A stretch of 64,000 nt of DNA from an uncultured Pseudoteredinibacter sp. (GCF_947500695.1 NZ_CANMSS010000004.1:124001-188000), one strand, 5' to 3'; positions 43,528 through 53,891 are shown, numbered from the stretch's first letter. Notes: a model not told the origin generated them from the letters alone. Program-made: numbers and translations.

Positions 43528-45297
43528 ATGAGTGATTGTCATCAATGTTATGAATGTGGATGGGTGTACCTTGCAGCACAAGGTTGCTTGGCTGATGGTA
43601 TCGCCGCGGGCACGATTTTTGAGGATCTAGCGGAGGCTTGGGCTTGCCCAGATTGTGGCGCGCCGAAGAGTGGCTTTTATCCTACCGACAGCGACTCTTT
43701 AGGACAGGCCCACAATCAATTTGCTGGAATGAGTGATCCGCATCAAACGGTTTCTGCAAATATCAGTGCTGCAGGCTCGGTGAGCGTGATTCAAGGTGCA
43801 GCCTTTGGGGCATTGGTTGAGGCAGGCAGTTCAAATAAAAGCTCAGGCAATACTGATGTTGGCTCTGATGAAAGCGACTCCAATGAAAGTAGCTCAAAAT
43901 CATCCGATGGCTTCCGTATTTGGGAATGTATTGTCTGTGGTTGGGTTTACGACGAGGCGAAAGGTTGGCCCCAAGATGGTATTGCTCCAGGAACTCGCTG
44001 GGAAGATATTCCAGATGATTGGGTTTGCCCTGAGTGTGGTGTCGGTAAAGATGATTTCGAAATGCAGCTGGTATCGGCTGCCGCTCAGCAAGAAGTATCG
44101 GCCATAGCTGTACCCAGCGATTACGAGATCGATTACAGCCGCGAGCCATTAGTTGTAATTGGTACGGGTTTGGCGGCCTATCAGTTGGTGCGTGAATGGC
44201 GCCAAAAAGATCAACGTACACCTTTGATCATGATCAGTCGTGATGACGGTGCTTATTATTCCAAGCCCTTGTTGTCGACAGGCTTTAGCAAAGCTAAAAC
44301 AGCACAAGATCTACAAAGTAAAACGGCCGAACAAATGGCCGCGGAACTTTGTGCTGATATTCGTATTTTCAGTCATGTTGAAGCCATTGATACTCAGTCA
44401 AAAACATTATCCTTGAGTGGTCTGAAGCTCCCTTACGGTAAGTTGATACTTGCCTTGGGTGCTCAATGCATACAGGCGCCTTTGCAGGGCAATGCGCTCG
44501 ATAGGGTGTATCAGGTAAACGACTTATTAGACTACCAGCGTTTTAGAACCGCTTTAGCAGGGCTTGGCCAACAGGCGAGGGTATTGATTATTGGTGGTGG
44601 ACTCATTGGTTCTGAATACGCCAATGATCTAGCCGCAAGCGGCTACCATATCGAAGCGGTGGAGGCGATGGATAGGGTATTGGGCACGTTACTGCCCATT
44701 GAGGCTTCTTATGCGGTACAGCAAGGTTTAGCGAAACTTGGCGTGACACACCACTTCAATACGGTGGTGGAGAAAATCGATCGCAATAGCGAAGGTTTAA
44801 CGGCAACACTGAGCAATGGAACTCAAGTTCACTGCGATATTGTACTTTCTGCAATAGGCGTGCGAGCCAATGTGCAGTTGGCCGAGCAAGCTGCTTTGGC
44901 AACCGAGCGTGGAATTTTGGTGGGTCGCCAACTACAAACGTCGGCGCCCGATGTTTATGCCTTGGGTGATTGTGCTCAAGTTGATGGCCATCTGCTTTAC
45001 TATATTGAACCACTCAATCAATGTGCCAAGGTGCTGGCCAATAATTTAGCCGGTGAGCCTGAGCAGTCAGTTAGTTATGGCGTGATGCCGGTGACCATTA
45101 AAACGCCAGCTTGCCCAACCGTGGTATGTCCTCCGCCTCGTGACCTCGCTGGGCAGTGGAAGATAATGGGTGAAGGTATCAATATCAAAGCAGAATTTGT
45201 GGATGACAGCGGAGCTCTGCGTGGCTTTGCTCTAACGGGGGCTGCGGTGGAGTTAAAGTCGCAACTAAGCGCAAAAATGCCCGCAATGATGAGCTAA
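43528..45297 (+). CDS. Double rubredoxin / FAD-NAD(P)H reductase fusion
   Basis: 589 residues with three parts. Rubredoxin 1 (about 5-52) has CYECG at 7-11 and CPDCG at 40-44. A Ser/Asn-rich linker follows (about 75-128). Rubredoxin 2 (132-178) has CIVCG at 134-138 and CPECG at 167-171. From about residue 205 an AlkT/rubredoxin-reductase-like flavoprotein follows, with [13 protein letters not shown] (FAD), [16 protein letters not shown] (NAD) and [13 protein letters not shown]. It can carry electrons from NAD(P)H through FAD to rubredoxin iron within one chain, and is the likely reductase of the adjacent Rieske oxygenase, which lacks a ferredoxin gene. Confidence 0.87.
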   Translation: MSDCHQCYECGWVYLAAQGCLADGIAAGTIFEDLAEAWACPDCGAPKSGFYPTDSDSLGQAHNQFAGMSDPHQTVSANISAAGSVSVIQGAAFGALVEAGSSNKSSGNTDVGSDESDSNESSSKSSDGFRIWECIVCGWVYDEAKGWPQDGIAPGTRWEDIPDDWVCPECGVGKDDFEMQLVSAAAQQEVSAIAVPSDYEIDYSREPLVVIGTGLAAYQLVREWRQKDQRTPLIMISRDDGAYYSKPLLSTGFSKAKTAQDLQSKTAEQMAAELCADIRIFSHVEAIDTQSKTLSLSGLKLPYGKLILALGAQCIQAPLQGNALDRVYQVNDLLDYQRFRTALAGLGQQARVLIIGGGLIGSEYANDLAASGYHIEAVEAMDRVLGTLLPIEASYAVQQGLAKLGVTHHFNTVVEKIDRNSEGLTATLSNGTQVHCDIVLSAIGVRANVQLAEQAALATERGILVGRQLQTSAPDVYALGDCAQVDGHLLYYIEPLNQCAKVLANNLAGEPEQSVSYGVMPVTIKTPACPTVVCPPPRDLAGQWKIMGEGINIKAEFVDDSGALRGFALTGAAVELKSQLSAKMPAMMS

Positions 45298-45525
45298 GCG
45301 TTGCTGTATTGGCGTTAAGTGCTTGGCTTTCTACGTATGGGGGCTAAGCACAAGATTAAGCCAATAGTTTAGATTCCTTGCTGTGACTTGCTCGAGTCAT
45401 TTTCGAGAAGCATAATGCTGATAGCTTGTCGCTTTGGTCTTTTTTGATCGTTCGTTTAGATGATTCTTAAGAAAAGACCGAAGTGATTCTCTATCGATCT
45501 GCAAGGTATAAGGTGCTTAAGCAAT

Positions 45526-45909
45526 ATGGAAGCCAACAGCGCAAAGGACTTAAATTCACCCCAGGAATCTGAGCCTAAAAAGCTCTATATTAGACTGCTA
45601 GCGACGACACTATTTTCCGTATTGGCTTTTGCCATATACATCAGTCAATACATCGCCCTACCTAACTTTAAAGAAACGTTTGAGTACTTTGGCTCAGATC
45701 TCCCTAGTTTAACCCTGATCGTCATTGAACTTGGGCCAGTTTTATTGGGCTTAGCCATCTTCTCGCTGCTTTTTATTGCTGCTTGGTTTGTCCCCAACGC
45801 TTTGGGGGGCAAAATGTTTAACTATTCGATTTTTAACTTCGTCCTGGCAGCAATTATCTGGATAACATGTTTTGTTGCTATATCCTTACCGGTGATGCAG
45901 ACAACTTAA
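45526..45909 (+). CDS. Hypothetical three-helix membrane protein
   Basis: 127 residues with a polar N terminus of about 20 residues and three hydrophobic segments (about 23-43, 63-87, 97-122). ATG follows AAGGTGCTTAAGCAAT. Family not recognised; stands alone. Confidence 0.6.
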   Translation: MEANSAKDLNSPQESEPKKLYIRLLATTLFSVLAFAIYISQYIALPNFKETFEYFGSDLPSLTLIVIELGPVLLGLAIFSLLFIAAWFVPNALGGKMFNYSIFNFVLAAIIWITCFVAISLPVMQTT

Positions 45910-45926
45910 TCGATTAAACAGCCTTT

Positions 45927-46148
45927 TTAAGTTTCAGCTCTGACTTCGAAATCGAGAGCCTCAGAGCGATCGCATTTTTTGCAATCCAGCATTAATCCTA
46001 ACTTAGCCTGGCGGCCATCAGGACTTGTCACCCAGGGGCGATTTGTCCACGGCGGATCATGGCGGACATGTTGAAAGTGCCCGCAAGCCAATCGCGCGAC
46101 CCAGTGATTCTCTTCATCCAGGTGATAGCCCACAATGGGGTGTTTCAT
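45927..46148 (-). CDS. DUF3565 small zinc-ribbon-like protein
   Basis: 73 residues. HPIVGYHLDEENHWVARLACGHFQHVRHDPP and CKKCDRSEAL match the DUF3565 pattern (conserved CGH-QHVRH and CxxC). The Cys/His set suggests zinc. Function unknown. Forms a leftward pair with the next gene. Confidence 0.75.
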   Translation of the reverse strand: MKHPIVGYHLDEENHWVARLACGHFQHVRHDPPWTNRPWVTSPDGRQAKLGLMLDCKKCDRSEALDFEVRAET

Positions 46149-46191
46149 TAGTGTTCTATCCCCTGAGTAGGCTTAGGTTTTCTCTTTTGAT

Positions 46192-46437
46192 TTAAGAGCT
46201 TGTCTGTTGTTTCGATGCCCAGATCGCTAAACGATGGCGGATGGACTTTTGAGAAACCTGCTCTTCAGGCAAAGGCTGTAACAAACGGTCATGCACCAAT
46301 AAACGATAAATATATAACAGACGGTCGTTGACGGAGTCACCGGGTTCAAATTTGGCGGCACCGCGTTTCTCGACATAGGCTTGGCCTATCTCTAAGGCTT
46401 TTCTAATGAGTTCCTTTTCGTCTTTCAGCTTTTTCAT
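46192..46437 (-). CDS. DUF5062-type small protein
   Basis: 81 residues, helical, rich in Lys, Glu and Arg (ELIRKALEIGQAYVEKRGAA, LYIYRLLVHDRLL). Looks like the DUF5062 family found in gammaproteobacteria; assignment from memory. 43 bp upstream of the DUF3565 gene and likely co-transcribed. Confidence 0.65.
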   Translation of the reverse strand: MKKLKDEKELIRKALEIGQAYVEKRGAAKFEPGDSVNDRLLYIYRLLVHDRLLQPLPEEQVSQKSIRHRLAIWASKQQTSS

Positions 46438-46762
46438 CGAATTCTCGCCAATGCAGTGATGGTACGGATGCCGTTCGCTGGGTATAGCTTAACAGACTTA
46501 GCTTACAAAATAGCGAGTTTGTCCTTCGGCCTGTCTTGCCGTGAGGTCTCAAGGGTAAGGCTGTTCAAAAAAACATCGTATCCTGGCGTTCATTCTGCTA
46601 TGGTCGCGCCCCAGATTGGCCCCTTGATAACCTTTGCAGCATGGGCTGAATTGGATCGTAGGTACTTTTTTTGACCGTTAGTTGTCACTCCTTAGTTGTC
46701 GACTATTAGTACAATTTACGACTTAAGCTGCGCTTTGTTCATTATTGTTTAGGAATACCCCC
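46438..46762. other. Divergent promoter region before the ABC-F gene
   Basis: 325 bp. A 72-codon reading at 46456 has no ribosome site and is not supported. No repeat or hairpin stands out. Confidence 0.4.
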
Positions 46763-48364
46763 TTGATCTCCACCGCAAATATCACCATGCAGTTTGGCGC
46801 TAAGCCCTTATTTGAAAATATCTCCGTTAAGTTTGGCAATGGCAATCGCTATGGCCTAATCGGCGCTAATGGCTGCGGAAAGTCGACTTTCATGAAGATC
46901 CTCGACGGCAGCCTAGCGCCGAGCTCAGGCACTGTGAGCATTACCCCAAATGAGCGGGTAGGTAAGCTTAGTCAAGACCAATTTGCCTTTGAAGAATACA
47001 GTGTGGTGGATACGGTGATAATGGGGCATGCTGAGCTTTGGGCTATCAAGCAAGAGCGTGACAGAATCTACGGCCTAGCGGAAATGTCTGAAGAAGAGGG
47101 CATGAAGGTTGCCGATCTAGAGACTCAGTTTGCTGAAATGGATGGCTATAGTGCTGAAAGTCGTGCCGAAGAAATTTTGGTTGGTGCGGGTATTAGCCAA
47201 GATCTGCATTATGGCCCAATGAGTGAGGTAGCCCCTGGCTGGAAACTCCGTGTGTTGCTGGCGCAGGCCTTGTTTTCCGATCCGGATATTTTATTGCTGG
47301 ATGAGCCGACCAACAACTTGGATATGGATACCATCCGTTGGCTTGAAACCGTGCTCAATGAACGCAAAAGTACCATGATTATTATTTCCCACGATCGGCA
47401 CTTTCTTAATGCTGTTTGCACGCATATGGCTGATATTGACTATGGTGAACTGCGTGTGTATCCCGGTAATTACGATGATTTTATGACAGCTTCAATAGCC
47501 GTGCAGGAACGGCTGCAGTCTGAAAATGCTAAGAAATCGGCGCAAATTGCAGAGCTGCAACAATTTGTCAGCCGCTTTTCAGCGAATGCATCAAAGGCTA
47601 AACAGGCCACCTCTCGTGCCAAGCAAATCGATAAAATCAAGCTGGAAGATATCAAGCCATCGAGCCGAGTTAGTCCTTACATTCGCTTTCAGCAGGAGAA
47701 AAAGCTCCACCGTCAGGCATTAACCTTAGAGGGATTTGGTCATGGCTTTGACGGTGAGATGCTATACAGTGGCGGAAATATGATTTTAGAAGCCGGAACG
47801 CGCCTTGCAGTAATTGGTGAAAACGGCGCCGGCAAAACAAGCTTCTTGCGATGTTTAATGAATGAACTAGAAGCTAGTGAAGGAAAAGTTCAGTGGGCCG
47901 AAAATGCCAGTTTAGGTTACTGTCCCCAGGATGCGAGTGCTGAGTTCGACAGTGAACTCAATCTTTTTGATTGGATGAGTCAGTGGCGCAAGCCGAGTCA
48001 TGGTGATCAAATAGTACGTGCTACACTGGGGCGAATGCTGTTTTCAGCGGATGATTTTAAAAAGAAAGTAAAGGTATGTTCAGGCGGAGAGAAAAATCGC
48101 TTGCTCTTTGGTAAGCTGATGATGACGGATGCGAATGTTTTGTTAATGGATGAGCCTACCAACCACCTTGATATGGAATCGATTGAGGCGCTCAACCTGG
48201 CTTTAGAGCATTATGCCGGCACCTTGATCTTCGTTAGTCACGATAGAGAGTTTGTTTCTTCCTTGGCGAATCGTATCGTGGAGATAAAGAATAATAAGCT
48301 GGAAGATTTTCAAGGTACTTACGATGAGTTCTTGGCGGAGAAAGAGCGCCTAGAGAGCAAGTAA
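46763..48364 (+). CDS. ybiT: ABC-F ribosome-associated ATPase, YbiT-like
   Basis: 533 residues from TTG, chosen because [24 protein letters not shown] aligns with the start of E. coli YbiT and AGGA lies nine bases before. Two ABC domains without membrane parts: Walker [10 protein letters not shown] and GENGAGKTS, Walker [13 protein letters not shown] and [12 protein letters not shown], and the helical linker (about 240-305) that reaches into the ribosomal E site in this family. Acts in translation. Confidence 0.92.
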   Translation: MISTANITMQFGAKPLFENISVKFGNGNRYGLIGANGCGKSTFMKILDGSLAPSSGTVSITPNERVGKLSQDQFAFEEYSVVDTVIMGHAELWAIKQERDRIYGLAEMSEEEGMKVADLETQFAEMDGYSAESRAEEILVGAGISQDLHYGPMSEVAPGWKLRVLLAQALFSDPDILLLDEPTNNLDMDTIRWLETVLNERKSTMIIISHDRHFLNAVCTHMADIDYGELRVYPGNYDDFMTASIAVQERLQSENAKKSAQIAELQQFVSRFSANASKAKQATSRAKQIDKIKLEDIKPSSRVSPYIRFQQEKKLHRQALTLEGFGHGFDGEMLYSGGNMILEAGTRLAVIGENGAGKTSFLRCLMNELEASEGKVQWAENASLGYCPQDASAEFDSELNLFDWMSQWRKPSHGDQIVRATLGRMLFSADDFKKKVKVCSGGEKNRLLFGKLMMTDANVLLMDEPTNHLDMESIEALNLALEHYAGTLIFVSHDREFVSSLANRIVEIKNNKLEDFQGTYDEFLAEKERLESK

Positions 48365-48439
48365 AACATCAGCTTTTACGGCTAGAGATTTTGGAATCTA
48401 AAGTGGATTTTGCAAGCTACATTATTGAGGCAGTGATCA

Positions 48440-48796
48440 TTGAATAGAAAGCAAGAATTACAAACCATTAACAACAAATTGGATAAATTACGCCGTCGAT
48501 TAGAGAAAGCTAAGCTTGAGCATAATCAAGCGGTAATGGTGAACATTAAGTGGGAGCTCGATCAGTTAACGAAGCAAAAGGCCGAAATAAGCGGCCAGCA
48601 GGCTCGTCACAACTCCTCGAAGGCTGAAAAAATCAAAGCGATGGCTTTTAATCGAGTGCTTAGTAAGGCGGAGCAGGCTGATATGGGGAAGTTGAAAAAA
48701 ACTGTACGGGGTTTAGTCGTGGTTCACCCGATGACCGCCCTAGGTAAGGAAATGAAGCTGAGTGAAGTTACGGGTTTTGCCCCCAAAAAGTTCTAA
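48440..48796 (+). CDS. yibL: Ribosome-associated protein YibL
   Basis: 118 residues from TTG. N-terminal coiled coil rich in Lys, Glu and Gln, then FNRVLSKAEQADMGKLKK, TVRGLVVVHPMTALGKEM and a terminal VTGFAPKKF. These are the conserved C-terminal blocks of E. coli YibL. Role at the ribosome is not defined. Follows the ABC-F gene by 75 bp, so both may be read together. Confidence 0.85.
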   Translation: MNRKQELQTINNKLDKLRRRLEKAKLEHNQAVMVNIKWELDQLTKQKAEISGQQARHNSSKAEKIKAMAFNRVLSKAEQADMGKLKKTVRGLVVVHPMTALGKEMKLSEVTGFAPKKF

Positions 48797-48957
48797 GCCC
48801 TACACTCTTAATATTTAAGTTTAAACTTTAAAAGAGTAGTTGATATTGAGTAGCCTATTCCCCTGATGGCTAATAGAATCTGCCTTATATCTGTTGGTAG
48901 CTCTGTTTTAAGTAGCTACTTGAAGTAAATGGAAAACAAACGAATCTGGAGGGTGCC

Positions 48958-49158
48958 ATGTGGGAATACAAGATTATCGATTCAAATAAGGCTGAAAAAG
49001 GCGGATTTTTGAGTGGGCGGACTATTGAGCAAGCAGAGGCCTATTTAAACGAGCTAGGTGCGCAAGGTTGGGAAATCATAGATCTTGATTTTAATATGGA
49101 CCCAACTATGCCCAGTGGGGCTACCCATTTTCACGGTGTTGCCAAGAGGGCAAAGTAA
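48958..49158 (+). CDS. DUF4177-type small protein
   Basis: 66 residues, ATG after GGAGGGTGCC. WEYKII at the start and LNELGAQGWEIIDLDF in the middle are the DUF4177 pattern. Function unknown. Confidence 0.7.
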   Translation: MWEYKIIDSNKAEKGGFLSGRTIEQAEAYLNELGAQGWEIIDLDFNMDPTMPSGATHFHGVAKRAK

Positions 49159-49204
49159 TATCTACTTTTGAATAGCTAATAAACTGATTGGGTAGGAGGT
49201 GTCT

Positions 49205-49987
49205 ATGCGCCACTTTTCTTTTAGCCTTAGTGTTCTTTCTTTATGGCTATTTGTAAGCCAAATAGCCATGGCCGATTATTTTTTGTCAGCCGGCCACCGT
49301 ATTTATTTTAGCGATAATCAGGCGCATGGGCCGAATGTCGTACTGGTTCATGGCTTTGCTATGGATTCGAGCATGTGGCTGAACGCAGACTTCTATAGCC
49401 ATCTTAATACGAACTATAGAGTCATCACTATTGACTTGAGGGGGCACGGTCAAAGCGATAAGCCGACTTCAGTTGATGAATACGGCCCCAACGTTGGCCT
49501 GGATATAGTTCGATTATTAGATCACCTTAAGATTGAATCCAGTCATATGATCGGCTTTTCTATGGGTTCTTACATGATAGCTAGATTACTGGTCTCTCAT
49601 CCTGAAAGGGTTGAGTCAGCTGTTCTAGTGTCTGGTTTCTTTCCCGGAAACAGTAAGCAAGAAACAAAGTTCCAAGAGCATGTTGCCGAAGATATGCTCG
49701 AGCACGGAGAGCTGGCCTTAGCCGCTGTGGCCAAGGGCTGGGCTTTTGATGCAGTGACCAAAAAACAAATTTCAGCTATAAAGGTACCGCTACAGTTTGT
49801 TTTTGGAAGTGAAGAGCTGGATGATTTTTATCGCTCCCAAAAAGCCATGCTAGAGCTACCAAGAAATTCGCAGCCTATTAAAGTTATAGAAGGAGCGGAT
49901 CATGATAGCCAAAGGGCAGCAATTCTACATCCAGAGCTTAAGTCCATCATTATTGATTTTTACCAAGCTCTTAAATCTGAACCTTGA
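49205..49987 (+). CDS. Exported alpha/beta hydrolase
   Basis: 260 residues from ATG, with TAGGAGG six bases upstream; a GTG two codons earlier overlaps that site. Signal peptide ending near AMA. Oxyanion region VLVHGFAMDSSMW, nucleophile Ser in GFSMGSYM, acid in FGSEELDDF and catalytic His in EGADHDSQ. Esterase or lipase-like; substrate unknown. Confidence 0.83.
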   Translation: MRHFSFSLSVLSLWLFVSQIAMADYFLSAGHRIYFSDNQAHGPNVVLVHGFAMDSSMWLNADFYSHLNTNYRVITIDLRGHGQSDKPTSVDEYGPNVGLDIVRLLDHLKIESSHMIGFSMGSYMIARLLVSHPERVESAVLVSGFFPGNSKQETKFQEHVAEDMLEHGELALAAVAKGWAFDAVTKKQISAIKVPLQFVFGSEELDDFYRSQKAMLELPRNSQPIKVIEGADHDSQRAAILHPELKSIIIDFYQALKSEP

Positions 49988-50018
49988 ACAGATAGTAGAG
50001 TAAGTGTTGCTGTCGAAG

Positions 50019-50570
50019 TTAGTGGATGTAAAGGCGCTTGATAATATCGAGGCTGTGTTTTGCGGATGCTTTATCATCACAAACATAAGCACGATTAATG
50101 GCGCCGTCCACCAATAAACAGATTGAGTCGAGCAGTTCGGTCGATTCGTTTGCCAGCTTGCTGTTGATTAAGTCCCGGAATTTGAACTGATGTGCCTTGC
50201 AGTATTCGGTGATCTCTCCGCTATTTCCTTTGTATTCATAGGCGACATTAATAAAGAAGCAACCCTTAAAATCACCTAGCGCTTCGTTGTTTCCTGAAAA
50301 CCAAAGATCAAGACCCGAAAATAACGCTTCAACAACTTCTTGTTCACTCGCGCCAGTAGGGGTTATGGCGTCAATCCATTGTAAATATTCTTCACTGCGT
50401 AACTTTAAAGCCTCTAAGATCAAGCTCTCTTTGCTATCAAAGTGCTTATAGAGAGTTTTCTTGGAAATCCCCGAAACTTGTAGGATCTCATTAATACCTA
50501 CGCTGTTTACCCCTTTTTGGTAAAACAGCTTGAGTGCGCACTCTAGTAATTCTTGTTTTTTATCTGACAT
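50019..50570 (-). CDS. TetR-family repressor
   Basis: 183 residues from MSDKKQELL. A longer reading from 50627 would begin inside the operator. Helix-turn-helix LFYQKGVNSVGINEILQVSGISKKTLYKHFDSKESLI. The C-terminal ligand domain contains a DFKGCFFINVA block common in the TetR_C subfamily with AcuR/NemR-type regulators. Divergent from an HPP membrane gene, with a 42-bp dyad between them. Confidence 0.85.
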   Translation of the reverse strand: MSDKKQELLECALKLFYQKGVNSVGINEILQVSGISKKTLYKHFDSKESLILEALKLRSEEYLQWIDAITPTGASEQEVVEALFSGLDLWFSGNNEALGDFKGCFFINVAYEYKGNSGEITEYCKAHQFKFRDLINSKLANESTELLDSICLLVDGAINRAYVCDDKASAKHSLDIIKRLYIH

Positions 50571-50605
50571 TTTCGAACGTATGTTTTTGTAAGGCATATT
50601 GACGG

Positions 50606-50647
50606 GGTATACCGATCTGTCTACCATGGTAAACAGATCGGTATACC
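50606..50647. promoter_or_regulatory. 42-bp nested dyad operator, TetR/HPP divergent promoter
   Basis: Outer arms GGTATACCGATCTGT (50606-50620) and ACAGATCGGTATACC (50633-50647) are perfect reverse complements. Between them lies another palindrome, TACCATGGTA (50622-50631). It sits 36 bp before the repressor start and just before the HPP gene, so one repressor could shut both. Confidence 0.85.
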
Positions 50648-50650
50648 TCT

Positions 50651-51145
50651 ATGGTAATGCCAAATGGATTTTCAGGTAAAGTGTTTAGTTTAAATTATAT
50701 GTTGAGTGTGTTTTCAGGCCTATGTGCGGCGGTAGCCATTTCTATATTGGCTTTTTCCAATGAACTGTTTCCACAGTACGGCATGCTAATGGCGCCATTT
50801 GGAGCGACCGCGGTATTGGTATTCGGTTTGCCAAATAGCCCTTTGGCACAGGCTAAAAATGTGATTTTCGGCCATGTCATTACAGCTAGTATTGGAGTCG
50901 CCGTGTTTTACTCTTTAGGGGCTAGCCCTTGGTCAATGGGCTTGGCAACTGGCTTAGGTATTTCGGCAATGCTGCTTAGTGGTACAACTCATCCGCCAGC
51001 GGGTGCTAATCCTATCTTGGCAATCATGACAGCCCAAGGCTGGGAGTTTATTTTGTCTCCGGTCTTATTGGGTGCTTTGAGTATTTGCCTTATGGGGTAC
51101 CTGGCGAATTTAATTCGCTCTCGAATAGAGCCTGTAGGAATGTAG
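50651..51145 (+). CDS. HPP-family integral membrane protein
   Basis: 164 residues, four to five hydrophobic helices. MAPFGATAVLVFGLPNSPLAQ and SGTTHPPAGANPILA are the HPP-family signatures (the second contains the His-Pro-Pro). Some members are nitrite transporters of chloroplasts and cyanobacteria. The first ATG lies four bases after the operator and has no ribosome site; the Met at 50699 may be the true start. Confidence 0.8.
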   Translation: MVMPNGFSGKVFSLNYMLSVFSGLCAAVAISILAFSNELFPQYGMLMAPFGATAVLVFGLPNSPLAQAKNVIFGHVITASIGVAVFYSLGASPWSMGLATGLGISAMLLSGTTHPPAGANPILAIMTAQGWEFILSPVLLGALSICLMGYLANLIRSRIEPVGM

Positions 51146-51217
51146 TTTTTAAGCTGATCGCTAAACGATTCAAAATTATTAAAAATGTCAAAAACGCTAG
51201 ATGAGTAGGTAAAAATA

Positions 51218-51700
51218 ATGCTTAAACGTAAATTTCTAAATGCATTTGTGCTGTGTTTGTTGGCTTTAAGCCCATTAACGAGCAGCTACGGACAAACACC
51301 TTATACCAAGGGATTTGACCATATAGGCTTAACCGTTAAAGATCTGCAAGCCTCTACGAGCTTCTTTGTGGACACCTTGGGCTGGCGCTTAACTTACGAA
51401 GATAAAGAGTATCCAGCAAGTTTTGTAAGCGATGGCAATATGTTTTTAACGCTTTGGCAGGTTAAAGATAAAACTAAAATCGTAGACTTTAGCCGCAAGC
51501 AAAACGTCGGGTTACACCATTTGGCGATTAAGGTAAAAAGCTTTGAGGCACTCGATAAGCTGTATGAAAAGTTGAAGGAGCACCCTGGTGTCGTTATCGA
51601 GTTTGCCCCAGAGCTATCCTATGGTGGCCCAGCAAAACATATGATGATTCGCGAGCCCAGCGGCAACCGTTTGGAGTTTAAACATTCGCCGGCTCGATAG
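51218..51700 (+). CDS. Exported VOC-superfamily protein
   Basis: 160 residues. Signal peptide ending SSYGQ, then one glyoxalase-like domain: FDHIGLTVKDLQASTSFFVDTLGW, LHHLAIKV and MIREPSGNRLEFKH, giving two His and a Glu as metal ligands. Export is unusual for this fold; substrate unknown. Confidence 0.75.
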   Translation: MLKRKFLNAFVLCLLALSPLTSSYGQTPYTKGFDHIGLTVKDLQASTSFFVDTLGWRLTYEDKEYPASFVSDGNMFLTLWQVKDKTKIVDFSRKQNVGLHHLAIKVKSFEALDKLYEKLKEHPGVVIEFAPELSYGGPAKHMMIREPSGNRLEFKHSPAR

Positions 51701-51778
51701 TCTTGATGCTTGGCGCCGTATACTTCTTGGAATTTCTTAAGCTGTTACCCTATCTAAGTTCTATCCCGTCTTAAGTTT

Positions 51779-52726
51779 TTACCATAAATGAGCAGCGCCA
51801 ATCACCCCCGCAGAGTCACCTTGCCTTGCCGCAACAATACGGCACAGTATTTCATCGCTAAAAACATATCGCTCCAAAGCGCCAGGTAAATCTTCATACA
51901 GCTGATCAATATTTGAAAGCCCGCCACCAAGTACGATAACTTCTGGATCAATAATATTGATGACGTTCGCTAAGGCGAGGGCCAACATTTCTACATAGTG
52001 CTTCAGTGTTTGCCGGGCCTCGGCTTCTCCTTCGGCGGCTGCTTGGGCGATACTCGCAGCGCTTCTAATAGATGCCAGTTTGTTCAGGTCCCAGTCGCTT
52101 TGGCTTAGGGCGGGGCCGCTTAACCAGGTTTCTACACAGTTGTGGCGGCCGCAATAACAAGGGCGTTGGCTTAGGTAATCGCCTAACTGAGCGAGCTTGA
52201 AGTCTTCGCTATCAACTAAAGCGTGAAGGGCCAGTGGGTTGTGGCCCCATTCACCGGCGATATGACTGGGCCCTTGTAAGAGCTTCTGATTGATTACAAT
52301 GCCGCCACCTACGCCGGTGCCCAAGATGACGCCAAATACGGAGTTAGCTCCTTTTGCCGCACCGCTATGAGCTTCTGCTAAGGTAAAACAATCGGCATCA
52401 TTGGCCAAACGGACAGCTCGCTTCAGTCGTTTCTCAAGATCGTCTTTAAGTGGTTGGCCATTCAAACACGTGCTGTTGCAGTTCTTCATTAAATTGTCGC
52501 GAGTGGAAGGCGAGCCAGGGGTGCCTATCCCTAAAGGTAGTGATTCGCTTGAGTGTTTTTTGTCCAGCTGTTCTAGCAGTGAAGCAATGCTGTTCAAGGT
52601 CGCTTGATAGTCACCCTGAGGGGTGGCCACGCGAATGCGCTCAATGACTGTTCCATCAATATCTAATAAAGCTGCTTCTATTTTGCTGCCGCCTAGGTCT
52701 ACCCCTAGCTTCCTCTTATCTGTCAT
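51779..52726 (-). CDS. ROK-family sugar kinase, fructokinase (Mak)-like
   Basis: 315 residues from MTDKRKLG; 27 extra in-frame codons upstream are not homologous. LGVDLGGSKIEAALLD is the ATP phosphate loop, LGTGVGGGIVINQ the second, IAGEWGHNP the sugar-contact Glu/His, and CYCGRHNCVETWLSGPAL the ROK zinc cluster. The GEWGHNPL and CYCG pattern is close to E. coli Mak, so fructose or mannose is the likely substrate. Confidence 0.82.
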   Translation of the reverse strand: MTDKRKLGVDLGGSKIEAALLDIDGTVIERIRVATPQGDYQATLNSIASLLEQLDKKHSSESLPLGIGTPGSPSTRDNLMKNCNSTCLNGQPLKDDLEKRLKRAVRLANDADCFTLAEAHSGAAKGANSVFGVILGTGVGGGIVINQKLLQGPSHIAGEWGHNPLALHALVDSEDFKLAQLGDYLSQRPCYCGRHNCVETWLSGPALSQSDWDLNKLASIRSAASIAQAAAEGEAEARQTLKHYVEMLALALANVINIIDPEVIVLGGGLSNIDQLYEDLPGALERYVFSDEILCRIVAARQGDSAGVIGAAHLW

Positions 52727-52869
52727 TTTTAAGTTGCCAAGTCCCCGATTGCAGGCCGCTGGATTTATACCCAAGCACTCAATTCGCCATGGTATCGATC
52801 GTCTCACTTTCTTGCTACCGCCTGAGCTGCTAAAATCACGCCTTTTTAAAGCAGTGATGGACGATTCCT

Positions 52870-53583
52870 ATGGGCAGAGCCTTCCAAAACCGAAAAGAGT
52901 CGATGGCCAAAACATCGAACATGAAAGCCAAGGTCTACAGTAAATACGGCCGTGAAATCTATGTTTGTGCGAAATCTGGCGGTGTTGACCCTGACGGTAA
53001 CCTAGCCTTACGTTCGATGATCGAACGCGCCAAGAAAGACCAGGTACCAAGTCATGTGATTCAAAAGGCTATTGATAAAGCCAAAGGTGGTGGTGGGGAA
53101 GACTATTCTACTGCTCGATATGAGGGTTTTGGTCCGAGTAATACCATGGTAATAGTTGATTGCCTTACGGATAACCCCAACCGTACCTTCGGTGATGTAC
53201 GTACTTGTTTCAACAAGGCTAAGGCCAAGATTGGTTCTCAGGGCACCGTAAGTCATATGTTTGATCATTCCGCGATTTTGGTTTTCGCCGGTGATGATGA
53301 AGAAGCTGTTTTGGAAGCGCTGATGATGGCTGATGTCGATGTTACCGATATTGAGCTGGAAGATGGCAAGGTCACGGTATTTGCACCACACACCGAGTCC
53401 CATAAAGCCAAGCAGGCCTTGTTAGAAGCAATGGGTGAAATTGAATTCGATGTCGATGAAATTCAGTTTGTGCCACAAACCACTACCCCTGTAGCGCCTG
53501 ATGACCAAGAAAATTTCGATAAGCTTATCGATATGCTAGAAGACTTGGATGATGTTCAGCGAGTTTTCCATAACGCTGAATAA
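52870..53583 (+). CDS. YebC/PmpR-family protein (YeeN-like)
   Basis: 237 residues. [47 protein letters not shown] and [24 protein letters not shown] are the family's conserved blocks, and [10 protein letters not shown] ends it. The N terminus MGRAFQN resembles the YeeN branch. YebC-family proteins were long called transcription regulators and recent work ties them to translation of proline stretches; that is family knowledge only. Confidence 0.9.
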   Translation: MGRAFQNRKESMAKTSNMKAKVYSKYGREIYVCAKSGGVDPDGNLALRSMIERAKKDQVPSHVIQKAIDKAKGGGGEDYSTARYEGFGPSNTMVIVDCLTDNPNRTFGDVRTCFNKAKAKIGSQGTVSHMFDHSAILVFAGDDEEAVLEALMMADVDVTDIELEDGKVTVFAPHTESHKAKQALLEAMGEIEFDVDEIQFVPQTTTPVAPDDQENFDKLIDMLEDLDDVQRVFHNAE

Positions 53584-53599
53584 TACGCTTCTGAATCTA

Positions 53600-53636
53600 G
53601 CTATTAACCTTAAAACCCAGTTTTGAGGTTAATAGC
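53600..53636 (+). terminator. Long stem-loop after the YebC-family gene
   Basis: GCTATTAACCT and AGGTTAATAGC pair exactly, with AAAAC/TTTT nested inside, followed by ATTTACTTTATTTT. It starts 17 bp after the stop. Confidence 0.6.
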
Positions 53637-53891
53637 ATTTACTTTATTTTCAGCTTATTAATAGCTTTATCCTTATCTTCCCCAATTTCTCCATCGTCTA
53701 ATTTCAGCATTTTAAGTATAAGCACAATGTAGCGTGTTCTGGTGACCTTAGAGCTTATCAGGTCTTATCAGAGCTTGTCCGAATCGGATGAGGACGAGAG
53801 CTAGTATGGAGGCTGCTTTTGGCGACCCTGAGAAGCCCTAAGGTCGCCAGAGTATGCGGCTGTCTAAATAACTAAAGTGCAGTTAGGCCGC

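Noticed and set aside
46456..46674. 72-codon rightward reading before the ABC-F gene
   Set aside because: No ribosome site and low-quality sequence; overlaps the divergent promoter region.
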